In this document: piece by piece, positions 8,655-17,525 of the stretch | How positions within the stretch are numbered: the stretch's first letter is position 1 | Layout: every line of letters starts with the position of its first letter | Origin: an uncultured Marinobacter sp. | Lineage (GTDB): Bacteria; Pseudomonadota; Gammaproteobacteria; Pseudomonadales; Oleiphilaceae | Reading direction: 5' to 3' | Assembly (NCBI RefSeq): GCF_913055835.1 | Contig: NZ_CAJXKQ010000005.1 | Location: forward strand, 102,902 to 166,901 | Length of the DNA: 64,000 bases | Position numbers and translations under genes: made by a program | Notes under the pieces: generated by a model | Seen by the model: the letters and a program-made list of their open reading frames with translations, nothing else | The model's database searches: none | What the model was told of the DNA's origin: nothing

Positions 8655-9428
8655 ATGCCTGTTTTTTTTGACGTTTCCAATCTTGGTGTCCGCATTGGCG
8701 ACACCGCCATTCTTCAAAACGTGAACCTCGGATTCGTTGAGGGTGAAGTGACTGCCCTGCTCGGACATAACGGCTCCGGCAAGTCCACGTTGCTCAAGGT
8801 GCTTGCCCGGCAGCTTGCACCGTCTTCCGGCGAAGTACAGCTTCTGGGTAACCCATTCCGGAGCACAGGTGCGAGGGAGTTTGCCCGCAATGTCGGCTAT
8901 CTGCCCCAGCACCCCCCTGGGACCGATGGCTTGACGGTTCGCGAGCTGGTCGCCCTGGGCCGCTATCCCTGGCGCGGCCCGCTGGGCCGTTACAACGAGG
9001 AAGACCACCGGCTGATCACCCGGGCCATCGAAGACACGGGACTCGAGCAATTCGAGCATCGCTCCGTGGACACCCTCTCTGGTGGTGAACGTCAGCGGGC
9101 CTGGATTGCCATGCTGCTGGCCCAGCAGACCCGATGTCTGCTGCTCGATGAGCCTATTTCGGCCCTCGATGTGAAACACCAGGTTGAAACCCTGCGCCTG
9201 GTCCATCGTCTCGCAGAGCAGCGGGACCTCACGGTTGTCGTGGTACTGCACGATGTGGATCTTGCAGCGCGGTTCTGCGACCGACTCGTCGCTCTTAAAT
9301 CCGGCCAGCTGGTGGCCGATGGCAGCCCACGGGACATCATGGACTCCGGCATACTGGAATCCATTTATGGCGTCCCCATGGGCGTGATGGAACGGGCGCC
9401 AGGGCAGTGGGTGTCCTATGTTCACTAA
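8655..9428 (+). CDS. fhuC: Ferric siderophore ABC transporter, ATP-binding protein FhuC
   Basis: 257 aa, the normal size for FhuC/FepC-type ATPases. Walker A is GHNGSGKST, signature LSGGERQRAWIAMLLAQ, Walker B CLLLDEPISALD, and H-loop VLHDVD. It couples ATP hydrolysis to import by FhuB of ferric hydroxamate or a related chelate. The ATG has GGGAG 6 nt upstream. Its last 11 bases overlap fhuD, and the four genes through fhuF form one tightly packed operon. Substrate class is inferred from the FhuB and FhuF partners rather than from this protein. Confidence 0.92.
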   Translation: MPVFFDVSNLGVRIGDTAILQNVNLGFVEGEVTALLGHNGSGKSTLLKVLARQLAPSSGEVQLLGNPFRSTGAREFARNVGYLPQHPPGTDGLTVRELVALGRYPWRGPLGRYNEEDHRLITRAIEDTGLEQFEHRSVDTLSGGERQRAWIAMLLAQQTRCLLLDEPISALDVKHQVETLRLVHRLAEQRDLTVVVVLHDVDLAARFCDRLVALKSGQLVADGSPRDIMDSGILESIYGVPMGVMERAPGQWVSYVH

Positions 9429-10353
9429 TTCTGAACACTTCTGGCGGTACGCCGCGGCACTGCTGTTGAGCCTGCTGCCGGTCTTTGCCAGCGCCGCAAG
9501 CTGGCAACACGAACAGGGAACCCTGACCCTCGATCAAACGCCGGAACGGGTGATTGCTCTGAACTGGGCAGCCACCGAGGCACTGCTGCTACTGGGCGTC
9601 ACGCCCATCGGCGTTGCCGATCGCGATGGCTATAACGTGTGGGTCAAGGAACCGGAGCTTCCCGAGGGTGTGGCCAATATCGGCACACGGGTGGCGCCGA
9701 GCCTCGAAGCCATTGCCGAGCTCAAACCGGATCTGATCGTCACCAGTTCCGAGATGGCACCCGCAGCCAACATGCTGGAGCGCATTGCGCCCACCTACGT
9801 TGTCAGCGTTTACAAGCAGGGCTCCCGCCCTTTCGAAAAGGCCAGCAGCATGCTGAAAACTCTCGGCGAGATGCTGAGCCGGGAAGAGCGTGCAGAGGCT
9901 GTCCTCAACGACATCGAACAGACCCTGCAGACCCAGCGCCGTCGGCTGGAGAATGCCGGCCTGACGGACCGACCGGTGGCACTGGTGAACTTCCTGGATG
10001 ACCGCCACGTTCGCGTCTACGCACCCAACGGCCTTTTCCAGAGCGCCCTGAACGCCCTGGGCCTTGAGAACGCCTGGCCGCACCCCGGGAACTACTGGGG
10101 ATTCTCGGTCGTCGGGCTTGAAGCCCTTGCGCCCTATCAGGACAGCCGAATCGTTGTCATTTCTCCGACCCTGCCCGGGTTGTCTGACACCCTGGCCAGC
10201 AGCCCTTTCTGGACCTACCTGCCGCCGGTTCAGCGTGATCAGGTGTACCAGATTGATCCGGTCTGGCCGTTTGGCGGGGTTTTCCCAGTCAAGCGACTGG
10301 CAACGTTACTCGCTGAGGGTCTGCTGGCCGGAGGTTCAGACAATGTACGCTGA
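9418..10353 (+). CDS. fhuD: Siderophore-binding periplasmic protein FhuD-like
   Basis: 311 aa. A Sec signal peptide (AAALLLSLLPVFASA) precedes a class III substrate-binding fold: PERVIALNWAATEALLLLG at the start of the N-lobe, LKPDLIVTS at the end of its second strand, and VWPFGGVFPVKRLATLL at the C-lobe end. It should carry the ferric siderophore from the outer membrane receptor to FhuB. No TonB-dependent receptor is present in the window. The gene overlaps fhuC by 11 nt and fhuB by 11 nt, implying coupled translation. Confidence 0.88.
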   Translation: MFTNSEHFWRYAAALLLSLLPVFASAASWQHEQGTLTLDQTPERVIALNWAATEALLLLGVTPIGVADRDGYNVWVKEPELPEGVANIGTRVAPSLEAIAELKPDLIVTSSEMAPAANMLERIAPTYVVSVYKQGSRPFEKASSMLKTLGEMLSREERAEAVLNDIEQTLQTQRRRLENAGLTDRPVALVNFLDDRHVRVYAPNGLFQSALNALGLENAWPHPGNYWGFSVVGLEALAPYQDSRIVVISPTLPGLSDTLASSPFWTYLPPVQRDQVYQIDPVWPFGGVFPVKRLATLLAEGLLAGGSDNVR

Positions 10354-12373
10354 AGCGGCAAATAGCCGGATCGGTCGGCCAACCCGGCCAGCAAGGTTGC
10401 CGGTGGCGGCCGCCCTGATCTGGTGTGGTGCATTTCTCGCGAGCGCGGCGCCCTGGTTTGGTCAGCTGGACCCGGGCGCACTCATCGCCGCCTTCTGGAC
10501 GTTCGAAGGCACCGACTACGCCTCGGTACTGGCCCACCACAGCTGGGCACCCCGTGTTGCCATGGCGGTTCTGATTGGCTTTGGTCTTGGCCTTGCCGGC
10601 GCGGTAACCCAACAGATTCTGGGCAACCCCCTTGCCTCACCAACAACCCTGGGCGTGGAGGCCGGCGGCCAGTTCGGGATAACGGTCGCGACCCTGTTCT
10701 TTCCAGGGCTGCGCGCGTTCAGTCCGGACCTGGTGGCGGTTGCCGGCGGCCTGCTGGCGATCGGTCTGGTGATCGCGCTCACCTGGCGCCTGGGTTTTTC
10801 ACCGGTCACCGTGATATTGGCCGGCCTGGTGGTCACGTTTTTCCTGGGCGCCGTGAACATGGCGTTCCTGTTACTCAAGGGCGAGTGGCTGGGGAACCTG
10901 TTTATCTGGGGCGCGGGCTCCCTGGTCCAGAATAACTGGCAGCCGTTTATGGAACTCTGGCCCCGGGTATTATTGCTGGCCATATTCATGATCCTGCTTA
11001 TGCGCCCGCTCCAGGTCATGCAACTGGGACAGACCTCTGCCCGATCCCTGGGCGCCCAGGTCGGTCTGATCCGGGTACTGGCCCTGTTCCTGGTGGTTCT
11101 GATGAGTGCCACGGTCGTCAGCCGGGTTGGTGTCGTGGCTTTTATCGGCCTTGCCGCGCCGGTGCTGGCACGATTGCTGGGTGCCCGTACACTGTCGGAG
11201 CGGCTGATCTGGAGCAGCCTACTGGGTGCGGGTCTGCTGTTACTGGCCGATACCCTCGCCCATTGGGCCTCCACCTGGGGCGACGGATCTCTGGTGCCAA
11301 CCGGCACGACCACCGCCCTGATTGGCGGGCCGATTATCCTTCTGGCCCTGCAGGGCTTGAAGAATACCCATCATATGCCCGGGCAGGATGACAACCCAGC
11401 CGGTTTCCTGCCCAAAAGACGTTCCACCTTTGTGATTGGCGGAGTCATAGCCGCCCTACTTCTGGGCACCATCGCTATCTCCATGGGTTGGTCCCCGGGG
11501 CTGGACGAATGGAGCTGGACTCCGATCGCCCAGTGGCACGAGGCGTGGGTCTGGCGCGGCCCCAGATTGCTAGCGGCCATTCTTGCGGGCGTGGCCCTCG
11601 GCCTGGCAGGAACACTGATCCAGCGCATGACAGGCAACCCCATGGCCAGCCCGGAGATGCTCGGCATCAGCGGCGGCGCGGCGGTGGTTATGGTCCTGAT
11701 AGTGCTGTTCGGTGCCGAAATTGGCCGGGCAGGACAGCTGGGAGCGGCTACCCTGGGTGCTGCAGCCGCTTTGGGATTGCTGATTTTGCTGGCCCGCAAG
11801 CACCGGTTTGCCGGCAACCAGCTCCTGCTTGGCGGGCTCGCCTTGTATGTCTTTATGGACGCGGGGCTTCGTCTGGTCATGGCGTCCGGTGGTACCGTCG
11901 CCTCGCAGCTTCTTAACTGGATGTACGGCTCCACCTGGCTGGTCTCGGAGGCCGAAGCTCTCGGGCTGTTGGCGCTCATCGTGCTGATTTCAGCTGGCCT
12001 GTTGGTGATTATCCGCCCACTGAGTATTCTTCCCCTGGGAGACACATCGGCCAGCTCACTGGGCTTACCGGTTACGAAAGTGCGTCTGCTTTTGCTTCTT
12101 TGGGCGGCACTGCTGACCGCTTCGGCGACGGTCGTGATCGGTCCGCTGAGTTTTGTGGGTCTGATCGCTCCTCACCTCGCCCGCGTTCTTGGCCAGCAGA
12201 CCGTTGGCCGGCAGCTCCTTGTGGCTGCCCTTTCCGGGGGCCTGTTATTGGGGGTGGCCGACTACCTGTCCAGAATTGTTGTATACCCCAACCAGCTTCC
12301 GGCGGGGCTTCTGGCCGCCCTGGTCGGTGGCCTGTATTTCCTTTGGGGGCTGAGTCGCCATGGCAGAGCCTGA
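10343..12373 (+). CDS. fhuB: Ferric siderophore permease FhuB, two fused halves
   Basis: 676 aa, comparable with the 660-aa E. coli FhuB. Two homologous FecCD-type permease halves (about 20-340 and 350-676) each contain the cytoplasmic coupling region: GAVTQQILGNPLASPTTLG in the first and GTLIQRMTGNPMASPEMLG in the second. About twenty TM helices are expected. Fusion of both halves in one chain is typical of the hydroxamate (Fhu) systems. The track ORF starts far upstream by read-through; the chosen ATG follows GGAGG and overlaps the end of fhuD. The 3' end overlaps fhuF by 14 nt. Confidence 0.92.
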   Translation: MYAEAANSRIGRPTRPARLPVAAALIWCGAFLASAAPWFGQLDPGALIAAFWTFEGTDYASVLAHHSWAPRVAMAVLIGFGLGLAGAVTQQILGNPLASPTTLGVEAGGQFGITVATLFFPGLRAFSPDLVAVAGGLLAIGLVIALTWRLGFSPVTVILAGLVVTFFLGAVNMAFLLLKGEWLGNLFIWGAGSLVQNNWQPFMELWPRVLLLAIFMILLMRPLQVMQLGQTSARSLGAQVGLIRVLALFLVVLMSATVVSRVGVVAFIGLAAPVLARLLGARTLSERLIWSSLLGAGLLLLADTLAHWASTWGDGSLVPTGTTTALIGGPIILLALQGLKNTHHMPGQDDNPAGFLPKRRSTFVIGGVIAALLLGTIAISMGWSPGLDEWSWTPIAQWHEAWVWRGPRLLAAILAGVALGLAGTLIQRMTGNPMASPEMLGISGGAAVVMVLIVLFGAEIGRAGQLGAATLGAAAALGLLILLARKHRFAGNQLLLGGLALYVFMDAGLRLVMASGGTVASQLLNWMYGSTWLVSEAEALGLLALIVLISAGLLVIIRPLSILPLGDTSASSLGLPVTKVRLLLLLWAALLTASATVVIGPLSFVGLIAPHLARVLGQQTVGRQLLVAALSGGLLLGVADYLSRIVVYPNQLPAGLLAALVGGLYFLWGLSRHGRA

Positions 12374-13181
12374 TCGCAACCCTGTGATCGGCCGTTGGGC
12401 CAGGGAATACAGCCATCTCCTGGACCAGTCCGGGCTGGAGAGGGAATCGGTTTTGAACGAGGCGCTGCAAGCTTCTGGCGGCGTACGAACTGGTCTCTTC
12501 TCCCTGGCCCAATGCCTGGAGCAACCGTCCCTGCTACTGAATCAGATTGGTGTCGACTACCCGAATAACACCGGTCCAAGGACCGTGCGCGCGCTTGCTT
12601 CTGTGCTGCAGCAGGATCTGGCGCTCAGCGTCATTGCGCCTCTGACCCTCAGGCTCTTTCGCGACGGCCAGGCGCCTGCACCGGATGCCCACCGTATATT
12701 TCTGGGCCCGGCGGACCAGCAGACACAGGCAGCATCCCGCTGGTTTCAGGTGCCCGGTGGGGAGCAGGTTGGCGAGGAAATGTTTGTGCGGTCGACAGGG
12801 GCTCTGACAGCAAAATGGTACCCGGTTTTCCGTCGCCAGCTGGGGGTCAGTCCCGGCGCTTACTGGAGCAGTATCGGGCTGGGACTGGGAGCTCCGTTTT
12901 CAGCCGTGTGGAACCGGGTCGAACCGCAAGCGCTTTGCCAGTTGGCGCAAGGCTGGCTGGAGCAATTTCAGAACGATGCAAACCAGTTCATCGACTGGAT
13001 TCCGGCGGTGTTCGGTGAGCAAACCACGGCAATCCCACAACGCAGGGGGTGTTGCCTGAAATACCTGCTGCCGGAGGGCGGCTACTGCGGCACCTGTGGC
13101 GTGCATCGCAAGGAACGACTCGCTGCACTCACGCCCCAAGAGCCGCCGACAACGCCAGGCCAATGGCAGCCAGGCCAATAA
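12360..13181 (+). CDS. fhuF: Siderophore-iron reductase FhuF
   Basis: 273 aa. The C-terminus has the FhuF [2Fe-2S] ligand pattern, a Cys-Cys pair then CxxC: RGCCLKYLLPEGGYCGTCG. The protein reduces the ferric siderophore in the cytoplasm after uptake so that iron is released. The N-terminal 200 residues show the expected alpha-helical character without further motifs. It is the last gene of the fhuCDBF operon. Its final 53 bases overlap a small reading frame on the other strand. Confidence 0.88.
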   Translation: MAEPDRNPVIGRWAREYSHLLDQSGLERESVLNEALQASGGVRTGLFSLAQCLEQPSLLLNQIGVDYPNNTGPRTVRALASVLQQDLALSVIAPLTLRLFRDGQAPAPDAHRIFLGPADQQTQAASRWFQVPGGEQVGEEMFVRSTGALTAKWYPVFRRQLGVSPGAYWSSIGLGLGAPFSAVWNRVEPQALCQLAQGWLEQFQNDANQFIDWIPAVFGEQTTAIPQRRGCCLKYLLPEGGYCGTCGVHRKERLAALTPQEPPTTPGQWQPGQ

Positions 13182-13239
13182 GCACACCGGCGCCTGCTGC
13201 AATTTTCAAACCTTCGATCATTTCCTGTTCGGGTGCCAT
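13129..13239 (-). CDS. Putative 36-aa membrane peptide beside the iron operon
   Basis: This is too short for the ORF track. The frame reads MAPEQEMIEGLKIAAGAGVL then IGLAAIGLALSAALGA and stops. A charged N-terminus of about 12 residues precedes one hydrophobic helix rich in Gly and Ala, as in a single-span membrane peptide. A strong ribosome site (GAGGAAAGGGA) lies directly upstream. A Fur-like palindrome sits about 45 nt before the start. The 3' end overlaps fhuF on the opposite strand. Function unknown; a small regulator of a membrane complex is only a guess. Confidence 0.5.
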   Translation of the reverse strand: MAPEQEMIEGLKIAAGAGVLIGLAAIGLALSAALGA

Positions 13240-13283
13240 TCCCTTTCCTCCCGTTTGACTAACCCACCAGGCCTCACTTTAAT

Positions 13284-13302
13284 GCGAATAATTATTATTT
13301 GC
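13284..13302 (-). promoter_or_regulatory. Fur-like palindrome between the small peptide gene and the sugar dehydrogenase
   Basis: GCGAATAATTATTATTTGC is a 9-1-9 palindrome with one mismatch between its arms and has the ATAAT/ATTAT core of Fur sites. It is positioned to control the minus-strand peptide gene (45 nt away); the plus-strand dehydrogenase starts 130 nt away. Confidence 0.6.
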
Positions 13303-13431
13303 AACGCTCGGTCACTGATCCGTAATACGGAAGGAGCCCTATACTCCTTGAAGCGGTATCGGCGCTCGGCGGAGCCCGCTTCAACTGCTACTCTGAATAT
13401 TCTGATGGCACCGGTAAGAACGGAGGATCCA

Positions 13432-14553
13432 ATGGGTATCTTCAAACAACTCGCCCTGACTTGCAGCTTATTACTGGTTGCGGTTCCCATCATGGCAAGC
13501 CAGACCTATTCCTCCGATAAAGCGGATTTCCGACTGGAAACCGTGGCGCAGGGTCTGGAACACCCCTGGAGCCTGGCGTTTCTGCCGGACGGATCCATGC
13601 TGGTGACAGAACGGGAAGGACGGCTGCGAATGATTCGGAACGGGGCCTTACTGAATGACCCCATCAGCGGAGTTCCCGAGCTTGTTGTATCCGGCCAGGG
13701 CGGGCTGCTGGATGTTCTTCTGCACCCGGACTTTCAGCAGAATCAGGTACTGTTTCTGAGCTACGCCCACCGAAACCGGGAGGGCATGACAACCCGTGTT
13801 GCTCGCGCTCGGCTGGAGAATGATCGCCTTACCGATGTTGAAGTCATCTTTGAAGCCCTGCCCCGCTCCAACACAAGTCGGCACTTTGCAGGTCGTATGG
13901 AATTCGACCAGGGCGGCAATCTCTACATCGCGGTGGGGGACCGTGGAGAAATGGACCGCGCCCAGGACAATGCTGACGATGCGGGAGGCGTTCACCGAAT
14001 CACAACCGACGGTGCCCCCGCACCGGGCAACCCGTTCCTGGACACCAGCGGTGTCAACGATACCTTTTACACAACCGGCAATCGCAATATCCAGGGCATG
14101 ACCATCCATCCGGAAACGGGCGAGATCTGGAGTCACGAACACGGCCCGCGGGGTGGCGACGAAATCAACATCATCCGGGCCGGAACCGATTACGGATGGC
14201 CGACAATAACCTACGGCATCGACTATTCTGGCCTGCCCATTACTGACAAAACCAAGAAGGAAGGCATGGCCCAGCCACTGCACTACTGGGACCCGTCCAT
14301 TGCTCCCTCGGGCATGGCGTTTTATACCGGCGATCTGTTTCCGGAATGGCGGGGGGATCTGTTTGTCGGTGCGCTCAAGATGCGCAAACTGGTTCGCCTG
14401 CGCATCCAGGACGGGGAAGTGACGGAAGAGGAAGATCTGCTGACTGATCTCGGCGAACGGATCCGCGACGTGCGGATGGGTCCCGACGGCGCCCTTTGGT
14501 TGCTGACGGATTCGCCGAGGGGCAAGGTTTACCGGATGGTGCCGGTTCAGTGA
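13432..14553 (+). CDS. yliI: Soluble PQQ-dependent aldose sugar dehydrogenase (YliI/Asd-like)
   Basis: 373 aa. A signal peptide (LALTCSLLLVAVPIMAS) is followed by a six-bladed propeller of the glucose/sorbosone dehydrogenase family: LEHPWSLAFLPDGSMLVTER, RHFAGRMEF, LYIAVGDRG, SHEHGPRGGDEINII and YGWPTITYG. These carry the PQQ and Ca ligands. The enzyme oxidises sugar aldehyde groups in the periplasm. The ATG follows GGAGG; the track start is upstream read-through. The 3' end overlaps the convergent GFA gene by 7 nt. Gene symbol by family resemblance. Confidence 0.9.
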   Translation: MGIFKQLALTCSLLLVAVPIMASQTYSSDKADFRLETVAQGLEHPWSLAFLPDGSMLVTEREGRLRMIRNGALLNDPISGVPELVVSGQGGLLDVLLHPDFQQNQVLFLSYAHRNREGMTTRVARARLENDRLTDVEVIFEALPRSNTSRHFAGRMEFDQGGNLYIAVGDRGEMDRAQDNADDAGGVHRITTDGAPAPGNPFLDTSGVNDTFYTTGNRNIQGMTIHPETGEIWSHEHGPRGGDEINIIRAGTDYGWPTITYGIDYSGLPITDKTKKEGMAQPLHYWDPSIAPSGMAFYTGDLFPEWRGDLFVGALKMRKLVRLRIQDGEVTEEEDLLTDLGERIRDVRMGPDGALWLLTDSPRGKVYRMVPVQ

Positions 14554-14960
14554 GGATCGTTGGTTCTTTCGGTCTTTTCGAACTGTGGCAGTTCATCGGT
14601 AATGTCGAACCAGTCGGACTTTGAACCGACGAAAACATGTTGAGCCGGCCCCTTGCCCAGGGGTTCGTTGATGCAACCGACTCTGAGACGGAGAATCCCG
14701 GGAATCGCATCGACACGGCTGTAGAGCTGGCTGCCGCAACGGCTGCAGAAACCCCGGTACTTGCCGGGGCGTGATTCGAACTCGGCAATCCTGTCTTCGC
14801 CGGATACGAAACGGAACCGAACCTTTTGCACCGGCGCGCTGGCCGAAAACGCGCTGCCGTGGGCTCGCCGGCACTGGCTACAATGGCACAGGGCCACCGG
14901 GCCCAGCGGGCCATCGTATTCGAAACTGATATCGCCACACAGGCAACGACCGGTGTACAT
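14547..14960 (-). CDS. GFA-family zinc protein (glutathione-dependent formaldehyde-activating-like)
   Basis: 137 aa. Cys pairs of the GFA/CENP-V fold are visible: CLCGDISFEY, ALCHCSQCRRAHG and CSRCGSQLY. Family members bind two zinc ions; some act on the glutathione-formaldehyde adduct, but most are uncharacterised. The track uses a GTG nine codons upstream; I prefer the ATG giving MYTGRCLCG because GTGAGG lies at a good distance. It converges with the sugar dehydrogenase. Confidence 0.85.
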   Translation of the reverse strand: MYTGRCLCGDISFEYDGPLGPVALCHCSQCRRAHGSAFSASAPVQKVRFRFVSGEDRIAEFESRPGKYRGFCSRCGSQLYSRVDAIPGILRLRVGCINEPLGKGPAQHVFVGSKSDWFDITDELPQFEKTERTNDPH

Positions 14961-15081
14961 GATCCGGGCCTCACTGCTTCGGTTCACTGGTTAATTCACG
15001 CCGGATGATACCCGTGGGCTACTTGAAGAACCAGTGTGCCGGCACCACTTTAAGAACACACGATTCGCTAAGGAGGACACT

Positions 15082-15891
15082 ATGTCATTCAGCGCACTTC
15101 CGAAAATCGGCATGGGAACGTTCCGGCTTAAGGGCAATGATGCCCGCGACGCCGTCAAGAGCGCCCTATCCCTGGGCTACCGCCATATTGATACCGCCCA
15201 GATGTACGAGAATGAAGCGGAAGTTGGCGATGGCATTACCTCCAGCGGTATTCCGCGCCGTGAGATTTTTCTGACCACCAAGATCTGGTTTGACCAGCTG
15301 CACGCCAGTGACCTGATCAACAGCCTGCACGACAGCCTCGCACGCCTGAAAACCGACCATGTGGATCTGGCGCTGATTCACTGGCCATCGCCCGGCGATG
15401 AAGTGCCCATGAAAGAATATCTTGGCGCCCTCAGAGATGCCCAACGTGAAGGCCTGGCCGAACACATAGGCATTTCCAACTTCACCTGCGCCCAGATGGA
15501 TGAGGCCAAAGAGATACTGGGTGACACCCCCATTTTCACCAACCAGGTAGAAGTGCATCCGTTCCTGGCCAACCGAAAGGTTGTGGAACATGCCCAGAAA
15601 CTTGGCATCACCGTGACCGGCTACATGCCCCTGGCGGTCGGCAAGGTGATGGAGAACGAGACACTGCAACGCATTGCAGGTGAGCGAAACCTGACCCCGG
15701 CCCAGGTAGCCATTGCCTGGGTTGCCTCGAGAGGCGTGGTACCTATTCCCTCCTCGACACGTCCGGCACACCAGAAGGCCAACCTGGAGGCGCTGAAAGT
15801 TCAATTGAGCGAGGAAGAAATTCGCGCCATTGATGAGCTGGACCGAAACGAGCGCATAGCTAATCCGGACTTCGCGCCGGCCTGGGACTGA
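15082..15891 (+). CDS. dkgB: Aldo/keto reductase, DkgB-like
   Basis: 269 aa (E. coli DkgB is 267). The AKR catalytic tetrad is visible: D in GYRHIDTAQMY, Y in the same segment, K in FLTTKIW, and H in LALIHWP. The cofactor loop PIPSSTRPAHQKANLEAL indicates NADPH use. Likely substrates are small aldehydes, methylglyoxal or 2,5-diketo-gluconate. AAGGAGG lies 6 nt before the ATG; the track start is too long. The last 32 bases overlap the opposite-strand DUF6064 gene. Confidence 0.88.
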   Translation: MSFSALPKIGMGTFRLKGNDARDAVKSALSLGYRHIDTAQMYENEAEVGDGITSSGIPRREIFLTTKIWFDQLHASDLINSLHDSLARLKTDHVDLALIHWPSPGDEVPMKEYLGALRDAQREGLAEHIGISNFTCAQMDEAKEILGDTPIFTNQVEVHPFLANRKVVEHAQKLGITVTGYMPLAVGKVMENETLQRIAGERNLTPAQVAIAWVASRGVVPIPSSTRPAHQKANLEALKVQLSEEEIRAIDELDRNERIANPDFAPAWD

Positions 15892-16537
15892 GCCAGAGGC
15901 CGGCACCAGCCAGCAATAGCGTAGCTATAGGGGTGACCAGCAACCACCAGGTTTGCAGCACCCACGATATGGCTGCGCAGAACAGACTCCACAACACCAG
16001 CAGCGGCAGGTAAAACCAACGCCAGGGCCCGGGTATCAGCGCAACCACCAGCGCACCCGCCGCTGCGGTGGTGCCTGGCGCGATGCCAAACAGCGCGACT
16101 GCCTCCCACTGGCCGGAATCAGCCATTGCCAGCCAGGGCAATCCAGACACGGCAAGCAGCCAGAGAACGGCAAACTTACCAACCGGCAGCCTGCTTCCGG
16201 GAACGCGTCCTGAAAGTGCGGCGACTGCAAGCAACGCGCCCTGGGCGACAAAGGCCCAACCAAACCATGTCGCCGGCCAGTTAATAGGACCGAAATAGCC
16301 CACCAGAAACCCGTAACCACTGGTTGCCCAGGCAAGCGCCATCAGTCCGACCGCCAAACGACGGGCCCTCTCTCCCTGACTGAGAAACAGCGCAGGAATA
16401 CCGAAGGCAGCAACTACCGCCAGCAACTGCCACGGCCAGAGATCCTGATTAATCCGGACAAACAGCCGCAGAAAAACCTGCGGCCCGAACATCACGAAAT
16501 CCTGTAGCGAGTAGCTTAGCCAGTCTGCGCCACTCAC
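15860..16537 (-). CDS. DUF6064-type integral membrane protein
   Basis: 225 aa with about seven predicted TM helices (for example WQLLAVVAAFGIPALFL, FAVLWLLAVSGLPWLAM, LLVLWSLFCAAISWVL). The opening SYSLQDFVMFGPQVFLRLF resembles DUF6064 proteins. Function unknown. Its ATG overlaps the stop of the Tat-exported aldo/keto reductase by 4 nt, so the two are co-translated. The 3' end overlaps dkgB on the other strand. Confidence 0.75.
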   Translation of the reverse strand: MSGADWLSYSLQDFVMFGPQVFLRLFVRINQDLWPWQLLAVVAAFGIPALFLSQGERARRLAVGLMALAWATSGYGFLVGYFGPINWPATWFGWAFVAQGALLAVAALSGRVPGSRLPVGKFAVLWLLAVSGLPWLAMADSGQWEAVALFGIAPGTTAAAGALVVALIPGPWRWFYLPLLVLWSLFCAAISWVLQTWWLLVTPIATLLLAGAGLWLSPRPARSPD

Positions 16538-17469
16538 AGAGACCTCACGTAATCGGCCATCTGCTTTCGCTGAGCTGCATCCGGGAGCCGTCCATAGAGC
16601 GCGCCCATATTCTCCTTCATGTGCTCGACCTTGCTCGTTGCCGGAATGGCACAGGTCACCGCCGGATGGGAAATGATGTACTTGAGGAAAAACTCCGCCC
16701 AGTTACTGACGCCGACATCCCCGGCCCAATCCGGCAGCGGCTCCGACTGGAAGCGGCGAAACAGCGAACCACCCTGGAACGGCCGGTTAACGATTACCCC
16801 GATGCCCCGCTCCCGGGCCAGTGGCAGCAACCGATCCTCAACCTCGCGATCCAGAACGTTATAGGTCAGTTGCACAAAATCCAGCGGCTCCCGCTCCATG
16901 ATCTGTGCGAATTCCCGATGCCGGCGGCCGTGGGACGTGGTAATGCCGATATACCGAACCTCACCGTTGGCCTTCATTTCCTTCAGGGTTTCAAGATGCC
17001 CCTGCCAGCCCAGCAGATTGTGCACTTGCAACAGATCGAGCCGCTCAACACCCCAGCGCCTGCTCGAACGCGCCGCCTCCTGCCGGGTTTCTGATTCATC
17101 GCCGGTCCAGATCTTGGTGGCGGCAAAAATCCGATCGTGGGCGTTCAGAGAATTCAGCGCCTCACCCATCACGTCCGCCGCACTTCCGTACATCGGCGAA
17201 CCATCCACAACCGTTCCGCCCAGATCAAAGAAGGTTTTCAAAACCCTGGTGCGCTGTTGAACCAGCTGCGTGTCGCCACCCACGTTAAAGGTGATCCATG
17301 TGCCCATACCGATTGCTGGGATGGATTCGTCCGTGCCGGGAATCCGGCGCATGATGGGTGATGAAGAGGATGCTCCCGGCGTGCTTGCAAAAAGCACCGG
17401 GGATTTAAGAGCAATCCCAGCCAGGCCGGAACTGATGAGAAACTTCCTTCGCGTGATCCGATTCGCCAT
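16534..17469 (-). CDS. Tat-exported aldo/keto reductase
   Basis: 311 aa. The N-terminus carries a twin-arginine signal (ITRRKFLISSGLAGIAL), so a folded cofactor-loaded protein is probably exported to the periplasm. The AKR domain has VVDGSPMYGSAADVMGEAL, FAATKIW, DLLQVHN and IGVIVNRPFQGG. The usual catalytic Tyr (in PMYG) and Lys are present, and the position normally His reads Asn in QVHN. It is translationally coupled to the membrane protein downstream, which may be its electron or membrane partner. Substrate unknown. Confidence 0.83.
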   Translation of the reverse strand: MANRITRRKFLISSGLAGIALKSPVLFASTPGASSSSPIMRRIPGTDESIPAIGMGTWITFNVGGDTQLVQQRTRVLKTFFDLGGTVVDGSPMYGSAADVMGEALNSLNAHDRIFAATKIWTGDESETRQEAARSSRRWGVERLDLLQVHNLLGWQGHLETLKEMKANGEVRYIGITTSHGRRHREFAQIMEREPLDFVQLTYNVLDREVEDRLLPLARERGIGVIVNRPFQGGSLFRRFQSEPLPDWAGDVGVSNWAEFFLKYIISHPAVTCAIPATSKVEHMKENMGALYGRLPDAAQRKQMADYVRSL

Positions 17470-17525
17470 ATGGGCTCCCCCACTGACATAAATTTCAGTG
17501 CGAATAGCACAATGCCTAAACAGCG

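Noticed and set aside
8583-9425. 280-aa minus-strand ORF opposite fhuC
   Set aside because: Shadow frame; fhuC carries all ATPase motifs and sits in an operon.
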